From: an uncultured Polaribacter sp.
GTDB lineage: Bacteria > Bacteroidota > Bacteroidia > Flavobacteriales > Flavobacteriaceae
Direction of reading: 5' to 3'
Assembly (NCBI RefSeq): GCF_947503855.1
Contig: NZ_CANNFF010000001.1
Span: forward strand, 186,001 to 250,000
Length of the DNA stretch: 64,000 nt
Shown: one piece after another, positions 37,622-45,982 of the stretch
How the letters are laid out: each line of letters begins with the position of its first letter
How positions within the stretch are numbered: position 1 is the stretch's first letter
Position numbers and translations under genes: made by a program
The notes under the pieces: model-generated
Told to the model about the DNA's origin: nothing
Seen by the model: the letters and a program-made list of their open reading frames with translations, nothing else
Databases searched by the model: none

Positions 37622-38287
37622 ATGGATTTTTACGACTTTAAAAATGCTTTTCTAATAGGTTTTTTCATGGCTTTTATGATAGGACCTGTTTTTTTTATGC
37701 TGATACAAACCAGCATTTTAAAAGGTGCAAGAGCTGCAATTGCTTTTGATATAGGTGTTATTTTAGGCGATATTTCTTTTATTTTAATTGCTTATTATGG
37801 AAGTAGGTCTTTATTAGAAAAAATAAAAGACGATCCTAGGTTGTTTTTTTTAGGTGGGTTAGCTTTAATTATTTACGGATTAATTACTTACCTAGATAAA
37901 TCTAACAAAAAGGAAGCTATAGAAACTTCTAAAATTGTAAACGTCCCTATAAGAAACAACTATTTAAAACTTTTTTTTAAAGGCTTTTTTTTAAACTTTA
38001 TAAATATTGGAGTTTTGGCATTTTGGCTAGGCACAATTTTAGTAATTGGGCCGACTTTAAACATGAATCAAAATGCTATTTTTTCATATTTTGGCGTCAT
38101 TATACTTGGATATTTTACAACAGACATTGTAAAAATTATACTTGCAAAGCAATTAAAAAATAAAATGACCCCTTTTGTAATTTATAAAGTAAAAAAAATA
38201 ATGGGTGTTATTTTAATTGTTTTTGGTTTTTTATTAATGCTCAAAGGCTTTATACCTAATGAAAGATTAGAGGAGTTTATTCATTAA
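37622..38287 (+). CDS. LysE-family membrane exporter
   Basis: A 221-residue membrane protein with six predicted helices. The N-terminal FLIGFFMAFMIGPVFFMLIQTS carries the conserved Gly-Pro of the LysE/RhtB family, followed by GARAAIAFDIGVILGD. It probably exports amino acids or similar small molecules. The start is set at ATG 37622; a TTG 9 nt upstream is a weaker choice. It lies 21 nt after the reductase gene and ends at a terminator. Confidence 0.85.
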   Translation: MDFYDFKNAFLIGFFMAFMIGPVFFMLIQTSILKGARAAIAFDIGVILGDISFILIAYYGSRSLLEKIKDDPRLFFLGGLALIIYGLITYLDKSNKKEAIETSKIVNVPIRNNYLKLFFKGFFLNFINIGVLAFWLGTILVIGPTLNMNQNAIFSYFGVIILGYFTTDIVKIILAKQLKNKMTPFVIYKVKKIMGVILIVFGFLLMLKGFIPNERLEEFIH

Positions 38288-38300
38288 ACTTTTTAAGAAA

Positions 38301-38335
38301 TAAAAAAAGCGAAGTTTAGTATCTTCGCTTTTTTT
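38301..38335. terminator. Bidirectional terminator between lysE-like and M1 peptidase genes
   Basis: AAAAAAAGCGAAG and CTTCGCTTTTTTT pair around an 8-nt loop between convergent genes. Confidence 0.9.
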
Positions 38336-38354
38336 TGTATCTATAATTAAGTTG

Positions 38355-40199
38355 CTAATTTTTACCAAATACGTTGTTATCTAAATTAACATCTGCCATT
38401 AATTTACTTTTATCAATTTCTACTGCTTTTACTGTTTTAGAAGTTGTAAAAGTATAGGTTGGATATGCCCAACCCCAATCTTTAATAATGGTTGCAGAAG
38501 TTGGTTTGTGTCCTCTCATCATTCTTAAAGGAATATTGAAATTCTCTTTAGAACCATCTGTATACGTAACCTCTAAATCTATTGGCATTGGCATTTGCCC
38601 AATTCTTTCTAAAGTTATTATTTTATCATCAACAGACTTGATTCCATAATCTATGGTGTGTAAAGTTTGTGTCCATTCGTTTAAATACCAATCTAATTGG
38701 ATTCCAGAAATCTTTTCCATAGAACGTTTTACATCATTTGGTGTTGGATGTTTAAAACTAAAATCTGCAAAATATTTTTTAAGCCCTTTTGCTGTATTTT
38801 CTGCTCCAATAATATATTCTAATTGAGCTAAAAACATGCTTCCTTTTCCGTAAGCTGCAAAACTATAGCCTCTGTTTGTATTAAATCTATCAGAATGTGT
38901 TGTTAACACCTCTTCAGTTCCAGAGTTTACCATGTAATTGTATCCTCTGTAGGGTCCAGCATTTGGGTTTTTATCGCCTTTATTTACTATTGCTGCAGAT
39001 GCTTTAGCAGAAATATAACTTGTAAAACCTTCATCCATCCAAGAATGTTTACTTTCATTAGTTGCTAACAAAAACTGAAACCAAGTGTGCGCCATTTCGT
39101 GCGCTGTAACCCCAAATAAACTACCAAAATTTCTTTTTCCTGTAATTAATGTAGACATTGCATACTCCATACCTCCATCTCCACCTTGTATTACAGAGTA
39201 TTGTTTGTAAGGATATTGACCAACATTTTTAGAAAAATATTGCATCAATTCTGCTGTTTTTGGTTGTAAATCTTTCCAGTTTTTTAAATATTTTTCCTCT
39301 AAGTTTTTCTTGTACAAAAAGTGTAAATCAATACCATTTTTCATGGTATAAATGTCGTGTTTGTATTCTGGATCTGCAGCCCACATAAAATCGTGCACAT
39401 TGGGCGCTTTAAAATGCCAAGTAAGTTTATCTGTATTAGGTACATTTAATGGCTTGCTTTTATCTTGATAACCATGCCCAATTTCTTGTGGATTTTGTAA
39501 ATAACCTGTACCACCAACAATATAATTTCTATCAATAGAAATTTTTACATCAAAATTACCCCAAACTCCATGAAATTCTCTAGCTATGTAAGGTGGTGTG
39601 TGCCATCCTTCAAAATCGTATTCTGCCATTTTTGGATACCATTGAGCCATAGAAAGTGCAATATCTTCTTTACTATCTCTACCAGATCTACGAATTTGTA
39701 AAGGTACTTGTGCATCAAAAATCATATCAAAAGTTACACTTTCGCCAGATTTTATAGGTTTATTTAAAGTTACTTCTAAAATTGTACCTACTGTTTCAAA
39801 AGAAACTGCAGCGCCATTTTGTTTTAAAGAATTTACTTTAATGTACCCAATTTCGTCTGATTTTAATTTGCTAATTCTATCTCTAACTCTTGGATCTGGA
39901 TCTTTAATATTTAAAGACCTAACATCCATTTGAGAACCTGGTTGAAAAGCATTAAAATATAAATGATAATACACCTTATCTAATTCGTCTGGAGAATTAT
40001 TGGTGTACACTACTTTTTGGATTCCTTTGTATTGATGTTTTTCTGCATCTACATCAATATCCATAGCATAATCTATATGCTGTTGCCAGTAGGTTGTAAA
40101 TTTGGGTGCTGTTTTATTTGTTACGGTATGTACTTCTTTGGTTTGTGCACAAGCTGCAAAAAACAATATAAGACTACCTAAAAGAAGTAATTTTTTCAT
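38355..40199 (-). CDS. M1-family zinc metallopeptidase lipoprotein
   Basis: A 614-residue aminopeptidase-like enzyme. The signal peptide ends in the lipobox FFAAC (about residue 17). The catalytic HExxH-(18)-E zinc site is in TAHEMAHTWFQF and WMDEGFTSYIS near residues 370-395, and the exopeptidase-type GGDGGMEYAMS precedes it. It probably trims peptides at the cell surface or in the periplasm. A strong terminator lies in the 69-bp gap between its start and the downstream end of the S8 protease gene. Confidence 0.92.
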   Translation of the reverse strand: MKKLLLLGSLILFFAACAQTKEVHTVTNKTAPKFTTYWQQHIDYAMDIDVDAEKHQYKGIQKVVYTNNSPDELDKVYYHLYFNAFQPGSQMDVRSLNIKDPDPRVRDRISKLKSDEIGYIKVNSLKQNGAAVSFETVGTILEVTLNKPIKSGESVTFDMIFDAQVPLQIRRSGRDSKEDIALSMAQWYPKMAEYDFEGWHTPPYIAREFHGVWGNFDVKISIDRNYIVGGTGYLQNPQEIGHGYQDKSKPLNVPNTDKLTWHFKAPNVHDFMWAADPEYKHDIYTMKNGIDLHFLYKKNLEEKYLKNWKDLQPKTAELMQYFSKNVGQYPYKQYSVIQGGDGGMEYAMSTLITGKRNFGSLFGVTAHEMAHTWFQFLLATNESKHSWMDEGFTSYISAKASAAIVNKGDKNPNAGPYRGYNYMVNSGTEEVLTTHSDRFNTNRGYSFAAYGKGSMFLAQLEYIIGAENTAKGLKKYFADFSFKHPTPNDVKRSMEKISGIQLDWYLNEWTQTLHTIDYGIKSVDDKIITLERIGQMPMPIDLEVTYTDGSKENFNIPLRMMRGHKPTSATIIKDWGWAYPTYTFTTSKTVKAVEIDKSKLMADVNLDNNVFGKN

Positions 40200-40230
40200 G
40201 AATAAAATTGATTTAATTTGTGATAAAAAT

Positions 40231-40262
40231 AAAAAACAACGATAATTAAATCGTTGTTTTTT
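40231..40262. terminator. Terminator after the S8 protease gene
   Basis: AAAAAACAACGAT and ATCGTTGTTTTTT are perfect 13-bp inverted arms with a 6-nt loop, directly after the protease stop. Confidence 0.9.
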
Positions 40263-40268
40263 AAGTAT

Positions 40269-41984
40269 TTATTTTTTTGAGTTCAAAATTCTATCTGCCA
40301 TAAGTAAAGCATTATAAGCATTTACAACTCTACCTGAAACAGATAAATCTGAAAAGGGAACTTTTATACCCGTTGGGTTTTCTCTAGATTGAGAACCTGG
40401 TTTGATAACATCGAAATTAATTTTTAAACCAGAGTTCATTAAAATATGTTTTACCTGACTTGCAGATAATTGTGGATAATAAGAACGAACCAAAGCTGCA
40501 ACACCTGCTGCAGAAGGTGCAGCCATAGAAGTACCACTATTTGGCGCATATTCATCTTTTGGCATTGTAGAGTACACCTCTACACCAGGTGCAAAAACAT
40601 CTACATTTATTTTGCCATAATTAGAAAAACTTGCGGGTAATTTTTCGTCGTAATGTAAACTCATTGCTCCCACAGTTAAAACATTGTCAGTAATTTCGTT
40701 TAATAAATCTTTAGAATCGTTTGGATAGGTTTTATCTACATCTATATTTTTACCATCATTACCAGCTGCATTTACAATTAAAACATCATTTTTTGCTGCG
40801 TATTTTATAGCATCATAAACCCATTCTTTATTGGGTGAGTAAGCTTTACCAAAACTTGTATTGATTACTTTTGCGCCATTATCTACGGCATATCTAATTC
40901 CTAAAGCTACATCTTTATCATGCTCATCGCCATCTGGCACAACCCTAACAGGCATAATTTTTACATTTGTTGCTACACCATTTACACCTTTGCCATTGTT
41001 TCTTGTTGCTGCAACAATACCAGATACATGTGTACCGTGACTTTCTAAATCTTTAGAACCAATTACGTTATTATTTCCGTAAAATTTATCATTAATATCA
41101 TATAAATTGTCTGGTAAAGATTGGCGAGCGTTAAAATCTAAATCGTAACTTTTTGCGCCATCTTGGGTTTTTAAATAATCTACTAATTGTTTTTTATAAT
41201 CTAACAAGCCTTTTTCTGTCATTCCTCTTTGTAAAAGACCTGTTACGTCTGCAATTTTTGCAGCCATAAGATCGTCTGATGGTTTTAAGGTTTTTAAAAC
41301 ATCTACCGTTAAATTATTTGTACCTGCTAGTTTTTTAACATCCTTAAAATTGCTTTCTATTTGATTTATTCTTTCAGCTGTTTTCTTTAAGTTTTCTATT
41401 TCTGTCTTTTTTTCTGCAGCCCTAGCTTCAAAAGTTTCTTTTAATTTTAAATATTGTTGATAGGTTTCTTTATCTTTTTCAGAAATTTCTGATGCTTTTT
41501 TATCACCAAAATTTTCCATGCCTCTTTTTACAATTCTAGTAATTTCTAATTGGTCTGCATTTACAATGGTACCATCTTTGCTTCCTAGAAAATTCCATCC
41601 ATGTATATCATCTGCATAACCGTTTTTATCATCATCTATATTATTACCAGCTATTTCTTTTGGGTTGGTCCAAACAACATCTTTTAAATCTTCGTGTTCT
41701 ATATCTGTACCAGAATCTGCAATGGCAACAATTACTGTGGTACCGTTTTTACCTTCTAAAAATTGATAAGCTTTGTCTAAACTCATACCAGGTATAGAGT
41801 CTGTTTCTACATCCATATGGCTCCAAGTTTGCAACTGGTCTTCTGTTAAAGTTCCTTTTTTTGCAGGAATATTTATTACGGTATCTGTACCTTTTGGTAC
41901 TGGAATTGTGTTGATTGATGATTTACAACTTGCAAACAATAGGCCTGCTACAAGTGTATACATTACTGATTTTAATTCGTTCAT
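40269..41984 (-). CDS. Subtilisin-like serine peptidase (S8), lipoprotein
   Basis: A 571-residue protease. The signal peptide ends in the lipobox LFASC (about residue 20). The catalytic triad is visible: Asp in VAIADSGTDIEHEDL, His in SHGTHVSGIVA and Ser in NSGTSMAAPSAAG. A helical, charged insertion of roughly 150 residues (ERGMENFGDKKASEISEKDK onwards) separates the Asp and His motifs, as in some Bacteroidetes surface proteases. It lies 13 nt after the metallo-beta-lactamase-fold gene, so the two are cotranscribed. Confidence 0.93.
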   Translation of the reverse strand: MNELKSVMYTLVAGLLFASCKSSINTIPVPKGTDTVINIPAKKGTLTEDQLQTWSHMDVETDSIPGMSLDKAYQFLEGKNGTTVIVAIADSGTDIEHEDLKDVVWTNPKEIAGNNIDDDKNGYADDIHGWNFLGSKDGTIVNADQLEITRIVKRGMENFGDKKASEISEKDKETYQQYLKLKETFEARAAEKKTEIENLKKTAERINQIESNFKDVKKLAGTNNLTVDVLKTLKPSDDLMAAKIADVTGLLQRGMTEKGLLDYKKQLVDYLKTQDGAKSYDLDFNARQSLPDNLYDINDKFYGNNNVIGSKDLESHGTHVSGIVAATRNNGKGVNGVATNVKIMPVRVVPDGDEHDKDVALGIRYAVDNGAKVINTSFGKAYSPNKEWVYDAIKYAAKNDVLIVNAAGNDGKNIDVDKTYPNDSKDLLNEITDNVLTVGAMSLHYDEKLPASFSNYGKINVDVFAPGVEVYSTMPKDEYAPNSGTSMAAPSAAGVAALVRSYYPQLSASQVKHILMNSGLKINFDVIKPGSQSRENPTGIKVPFSDLSVSGRVVNAYNALLMADRILNSKK

Positions 41985-41997
41985 TTCTCTCTTTGTC

Positions 41998-42843
41998 TTA
42001 ATTAAATATGTCTGTAAATTTGAATGTTTGATCTAATCTTACTCCTTTTTCTGTATGTTTTACTGTGCAAATTTCGTGATGTGCATCGTGTTCTAAAAAA
42101 AGGTAATAATTATTGTCTGCAGCTTCGTTTAAAAAAGCGGCTTTTTCTTTAATAGTTAATAAAGGTCTTGTATCATAGCCCATTACATAAGGCAGTGGAA
42201 TGTGCCCAACAGTGGGTAATAAATCTGCCATAAAAATAAGTGTTTTATCTTGATAGGTTAATTTTGGCAACATTTGTTTTTCTGTATGTCCATCCATAAA
42301 TAAAACATCAAAACCAATTTGATCTATGGCATTTCTATGGATAAACTCTAACTGATCATTTTCTTTTATTGGGTTGATATTTTCTTTTAAAAAGGATGCT
42401 TTTTCTCTTGGATTGGGTTCTGTGGCCCATTTCCAGTGTTTATCATTAGACCAAACTTTTGCATTTTTAAATGCAGGCTGTAAAAGTGTTTTATTGGCAT
42501 TCCATTCAATTACACCTCCACAATGATCAAAATGTAAATGGGTTAAAAATACATCTGTAATATCTTCTCGATGAAAACCAAATTTTGCCAATGAAGTATC
42601 TAAAGAAAAATCTCCAAATAAATAATAATACCCAAAAAATTTATCAGATTGTTTATTCCCTAAACCTGTATCTATTAAAATTAAACGATTGCCATCTTCT
42701 ATAAGCATACAACGCATGCTCATTTCTATTAAGTTATTGGCATCTGCAGGATTTGTTTTTTGCCAAATGGTTTTAGGAACCACCCCAAACATTGCACCAC
42801 CATCTAACTTAAAATTACCTGTTTCTATTGGGTAAATTTTCAT
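41998..42843 (-). CDS. MBL-fold metallo-hydrolase
   Basis: A 281-residue cytosolic metallo-beta-lactamase-fold enzyme with the zinc motif LTHLHFDHCGG near residue 100, an Asp in FMDGHTEKQ and late His residues in FLEHDAHHEI. It resembles lactonase or quorum-quenching type hydrolases (AttM/AiiA-like), but the substrate is not shown by the sequence. It is the first gene of a pair with the S8 protease. A 17-bp imperfect inverted repeat lies in its promoter region (42860-42897). Confidence 0.88.
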   Translation of the reverse strand: MKIYPIETGNFKLDGGAMFGVVPKTIWQKTNPADANNLIEMSMRCMLIEDGNRLILIDTGLGNKQSDKFFGYYYLFGDFSLDTSLAKFGFHREDITDVFLTHLHFDHCGGVIEWNANKTLLQPAFKNAKVWSNDKHWKWATEPNPREKASFLKENINPIKENDQLEFIHRNAIDQIGFDVLFMDGHTEKQMLPKLTYQDKTLIFMADLLPTVGHIPLPYVMGYDTRPLLTIKEKAAFLNEAADNNYYLFLEHDAHHEICTVKHTEKGVRLDQTFKFTDIFN

Positions 42844-42975
42844 ACTTCTAAATTAAAAAAATCATTAAAATAATTTGATACAAATAATTTAATGATTTAT
42901 AAATAGTAAACCAAATAAACTGGTTTACAAATATGAAAAAAAAAGTGTTATTTTCTGTTAAGAAAAATCTAATTC

Positions 42976-43104
42976 TTAAGAAGTATAACTTGGTTTTTCT
43001 ACTTTATTTGTAGCAGTTTTAGAAATTTTTACGGTTTTTAAATACTTTGCAACTTTTCTAAATTTTTTATGAATTGCCAATCCTAAAACAACATTACTTT
43101 TTAA
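42976..43104 (-). pseudogene. Possible gene remnant or very short ORF
   Basis: The minus strand has an open frame ending at TAA 42976 that reads NVVLGLAIHKKFRKVAKYLK and then a basic tail. There is no ATG; an in-frame TTG inside the hydrophobic stretch is the only start candidate, and a TAG precedes the frame. It could be the C-terminal stub of a host gene lost next to the element, or a small basic peptide. No family recognised. Confidence 0.25.
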
Positions 43105-43171
43105 CTAATTTTTACAAAAAATAAGCTTAAAACTTCTAACCTCATAATAATCATTCAAATTCAAAAACAAT

Positions 43172-43213
43172 AAAACCTCAACTCGCCTAATATTAGCGTA
43201 TTGAGGTTTTTTT
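43172..43213. terminator. Terminator at left edge of the integrative element
   Basis: AAAACCTCAA (43172-43181) pairs with TTGAGGTTTT (43201-43210), followed by TTT; the loop itself contains CGC/GCG and the palindrome CTAATATTAG. No gene ends just before it on the plus strand, so it may be left over from the host locus or part of the attachment region. Confidence 0.75.
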
Positions 43214-43342
43214 GAGGTGTCTAGCGGACACCAAAAGATGTTTTTACTAGATTTTAGTTATTCTTAAAAACATGAGTTATTCTTTAAAACATTAAGAATA
43301 ATGAAATAACAAAAACATATAAGAAATAATAGGAACATAAAA

Positions 43343-43366
43343 TGTGGGTAATATTGTGGGTAATAT
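43343..43366 (+). repeat. 12-bp perfect tandem repeat upstream of the integrase
   Basis: TGTGGGTAATAT occurs twice with no gap, 44 bp before the integrase start. Position and form suggest arm-type recombinase sites or an operator for integrase control. Confidence 0.75.
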
Positions 43367-43410
43367 TTCGAATAAAAAACAATAAATTTGCAATATAAAT
43401 AAACAATATA

Positions 43411-44676
43411 TTGGCTAACATAAATTTTAAATTAAACAACGGAAAAGCTACTGAAAAAGGTAAAGAGTATTCAATTTACATTCGATATAAGTTTGGAAGA
43501 AAAGTAGATATTAGAAAAGCAATAGGCTTTAAATCAAAATCTGAAGATTGGAATAGCGAGAAACAAGAAGTAAAAAACAGAATCCATATAAAAAACCGTA
43601 CTCAAATCAATAATCTCATCAAAACTTTAATTAGAAGAATTGAAGATTTTGAATACAACTTGCTCCAAAATGGTAAGCAACCTGATCAAAAATACGTCGA
43701 AAGAAACTTTAAAACATTCTTTGGAAGTAATGATGATAAATCAATTCCAAAAAACTTATTTGATTTTATTTCTGCTCTACAAAAACGCCCAGATGTAAAA
43801 AAATCTAAAGCAAGTGGTACTTTAAAGAACTATTTAATTACTGAAAACATACTAAAACGATTTAATAACGAAGTTTATAAAATCGATTTCGATAATATTG
43901 ATATGGATTTTTATAACGATTTTATAGATTGGTGCGAAAAACAGAATTTAACTAGGAATTACATAGGTAAACTTGTTCAAACTTTTAAATTTTTCTTAAA
44001 CACAGCAACATTAGAAAAAATCAATACAAATTTAGAATTTAAGAATCCACGTTTTAAAGTTATTAGAGAGGAGGTTGATAACATCTATTTATCTTTGGAA
44101 GAACTGAACAAAATTTATAAATTAGACTTATCCAAACACCCTAAATTAGACCAAGCAAGAAATCTATTTTTAATTGGTGCATACACAGGATTACGTGTTT
44201 CAGATTTTAATTATCTCAATAAAGAAAACATTTACGAACATAATGGAGAAACATTTCTAAAGGTAAAGACCAAAAAAACACCTAAAAAAATAGTAATACC
44301 ACTGCGTCCTGAAGTTAAAGAAATTCTGAAAAAACATGGCAACAAACCACCAAAACGAATGCCAGATCAACAAATCAATTATAAAATAAAAGATGTATGT
44401 GAAAATGCTGGGATAGATGAGCAAGTTAAAATAACAAAAACTACTGGTGGAAAAAAAACAACAACAAAAAAATGTAAATTTGATCTCGTAAAAACACACA
44501 CAGCTCGTCGATCATTTTGCACAAATGCTTATTTGAGCGGTATGAATCCAGTCGACATTATGCAGATTAGCGGTCACTCTAGCGAAAAGACATTTTTAAA
44601 CTACATTAAAGCTGATGCTTTACAAAAAGCTATTAAAATTAGTTCACATCCATTTTTCAAGGGAGAAGATTGTTAA
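43411..44676 (+). CDS. Tyrosine recombinase / phage-type integrase
   Basis: A 421-residue site-specific recombinase. An arm-binding N-terminus (about 1-90, YIRYKFGRKVDIRKAIGF) and a SAM-like core-binding domain (about 110-200) precede the catalytic domain with Arg in AYTGLRVSDF, the HTARRSF box, HSSEKTF and the nucleophile Tyr in LNYIK. All catalytic residues are present, so it may be active. The start is a TTG (MANINFKLNN); no ATG is available near. It lies 16 nt before the coiled-coil gene and drives integration or excision of the element. Confidence 0.92.
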   Translation: MANINFKLNNGKATEKGKEYSIYIRYKFGRKVDIRKAIGFKSKSEDWNSEKQEVKNRIHIKNRTQINNLIKTLIRRIEDFEYNLLQNGKQPDQKYVERNFKTFFGSNDDKSIPKNLFDFISALQKRPDVKKSKASGTLKNYLITENILKRFNNEVYKIDFDNIDMDFYNDFIDWCEKQNLTRNYIGKLVQTFKFFLNTATLEKINTNLEFKNPRFKVIREEVDNIYLSLEELNKIYKLDLSKHPKLDQARNLFLIGAYTGLRVSDFNYLNKENIYEHNGETFLKVKTKKTPKKIVIPLRPEVKEILKKHGNKPPKRMPDQQINYKIKDVCENAGIDEQVKITKTTGGKKTTTKKCKFDLVKTHTARRSFCTNAYLSGMNPVDIMQISGHSSEKTFLNYIKADALQKAIKISSHPFFKGEDC

Positions 44677-44692
44677 AAACAAATAGAAAGAA

Positions 44693-45334
44693 ATGAATGC
44701 ACATATTGACCTTTATCAAGAAGTAGAACCTATTATTGAAATGAATTCAAAGGATCTCAAAATTAAATCGATTGATGAGCTCTCTGATTTGAAAGCACAA
44801 TTGAAAAATGTTTGTAGAAGAATAAAGACTGATCGGAAAAGGTTCGATAAAACAAAGTCTTTTTATAGAGATTCAGGCTATAAGATGAATGATCTTGATG
44901 AAAAAATTGATGAGATAAAAAAAATAATTAAAGACAAGGGAAAGCAAACAGAAAAAATTAAAGATTTATCCAAAAAACCTAAGTACGAATACTACATTAT
45001 CGCAAAACTTCTTGCTACAAATAAAATTGAAATTCAAGAGGAGAAATTTCTTTATAAAGGTATTAAATATATGAATGGAGGAGAACTGAGCAAGATAATT
45101 AACAATGAATATGGTATAAATAACCAAGCTTTCACTCAATACTTAACTGATTATAGATCCAAAGGAGGAGAAAAATACTTCTTAAAAACTTTTGATAGTG
45201 ACGATAAACCTGATAAAAAGAATATTAAAATTCTAAAAAAATTAAACCAATATTTTTCAGATAATCAAATCATCGTGTCGAATAAAGAATTTATATCATC
45301 TTTCAAAACTTTAGAAAATAAAAATCTAATTTAA
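44693..45334 (+). CDS. Charged coiled-coil protein of the element, unknown function
   Basis: A 213-residue, Lys/Asp/Glu-rich protein. Residues about 20-95 are predicted coiled coil (IKSIDELSDLKAQLKNVCRR, then LDEKIDEIKKIIKDKGKQTE). The C-terminal half (GGELSKIINNEYGINNQAFT) looks like a small helical, perhaps DNA-binding domain. No family recognised. It follows the integrase closely and ends at a terminator, so it belongs to the integrase transcript and may assist recombination. Confidence 0.7.
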   Translation: MNAHIDLYQEVEPIIEMNSKDLKIKSIDELSDLKAQLKNVCRRIKTDRKRFDKTKSFYRDSGYKMNDLDEKIDEIKKIIKDKGKQTEKIKDLSKKPKYEYYIIAKLLATNKIEIQEEKFLYKGIKYMNGGELSKIINNEYGINNQAFTQYLTDYRSKGGEKYFLKTFDSDDKPDKKNIKILKKLNQYFSDNQIIVSNKEFISSFKTLENKNLI

Positions 45335-45346
45335 ATCTAGATTTTT
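45320..45346 (+). terminator. Terminator of the integrase unit
   Basis: AAAAATCTA and TAGATTTTT form a 9-bp stem that overlaps the stop codon of the coiled-coil gene, followed by TT. Confidence 0.65.
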
Positions 45347-45423
45347 TTAAGATTAAAATTCTATAAAACAAATACTTAATATAACTACAATGTAATTTCG
45401 CTATAAATTTAAAACAATAATTT

Positions 45424-45717
45424 ATGTCGAATCTTATCTTTATTCAATTATCAAAAAAAGAACTTGTAACCTTACTTAAAAGCGAAGTTAAAAATGCCAT
45501 TAAAGACATTTTAACAAAACCCAAAATCGCAGAGTTAAAATCCTTTGAAAAACCACACCTTACCAGAAAAGAAACTTCAGAGTTCTTTGGAGTCAGTCTT
45601 AATTGCATTAATGATTGGTGTAAAAAAGGCATCTTAAAACCCAAAAAAGTGGGTCAAAGAATTTTTTTTCTAAAGACAGATCTCTTTAACACATTATTTG
45701 GCAAAGAAGAAATTTAG
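45424..45717 (+). CDS. Excisionase-like helix-turn-helix protein
   Basis: A 97-residue DNA-binding protein. After an N-terminal helix, the segment LTRKETSEFFGVSLNCINDW is a MerR/excisionase-type helix-turn-helix (HTH_17), followed by the wing ILKPKKVGQRIFFLKTDL. Such proteins sit between integrase and DUF3987 genes in many Bacteroidetes elements and act as recombination directionality factors or repressors. Confidence 0.85.
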   Translation: MSNLIFIQLSKKELVTLLKSEVKNAIKDILTKPKIAELKSFEKPHLTRKETSEFFGVSLNCINDWCKKGILKPKKVGQRIFFLKTDLFNTLFGKEEI

Positions 45718-45837
45718 AAAAATCAAAGCTTTTAAAATTGTCTTAGTTCTAAAAGGTAAACCTAGTCTATTTTATATGTATAAAATGACACCCAAAAACC
45801 AAATTAAAAACTAGAGAAATACTACCGCTTTAATAGT

Positions 45838-45855
45838 TAATTGAATGGTCAATTA
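45838..45855. promoter_or_regulatory. Inverted repeat upstream of the DUF3987 gene
   Basis: TAATTGA and TCAATTA flank ATGG in the 265-bp gap before the DUF3987 gene. It could be an operator for the HTH protein encoded just upstream. The rest of the gap shows no gene. Confidence 0.35.
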
Positions 45856-45982
45856 CTTGTTGCTATAATTGTATGAGGCTGAAGAAAAGTAAGCAAAAGA
45901 TATAATTAAGATTATAAAGGCTAGAAATAATTCTAATAATCGACGTATGAACCGCCTAAAACAAATTAAATTACATAAATAA

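Larger units (their letters stand above)
42844..43410. other. Intergenic region between the MBL gene and the integrase
   Basis: No long gene. In order it holds an imperfect inverted repeat (42860-42897), a perfect 8-bp hairpin GTAAACCA/TGGTTTAC (42906-42928), a short minus-strand open frame (42976-43104), a terminator hairpin (43172-43213), a GGTGTC/GACACC hairpin (43216-43232) and a 12-bp tandem repeat (43343-43366). The left end of the integrative element probably lies here. No tRNA gene is seen. Confidence 0.6.

Noticed and set aside
42860-42928. Two inverted repeats upstream of the MBL gene as a riboswitch
   Set aside because: Only simple AT-rich hairpins are seen; no conserved riboswitch core could be matched.
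43172-43232. A tRNA gene as the integration site
   Set aside because: No cloverleaf, T-loop or CCA-type end could be read on either strand in 42844-43410.
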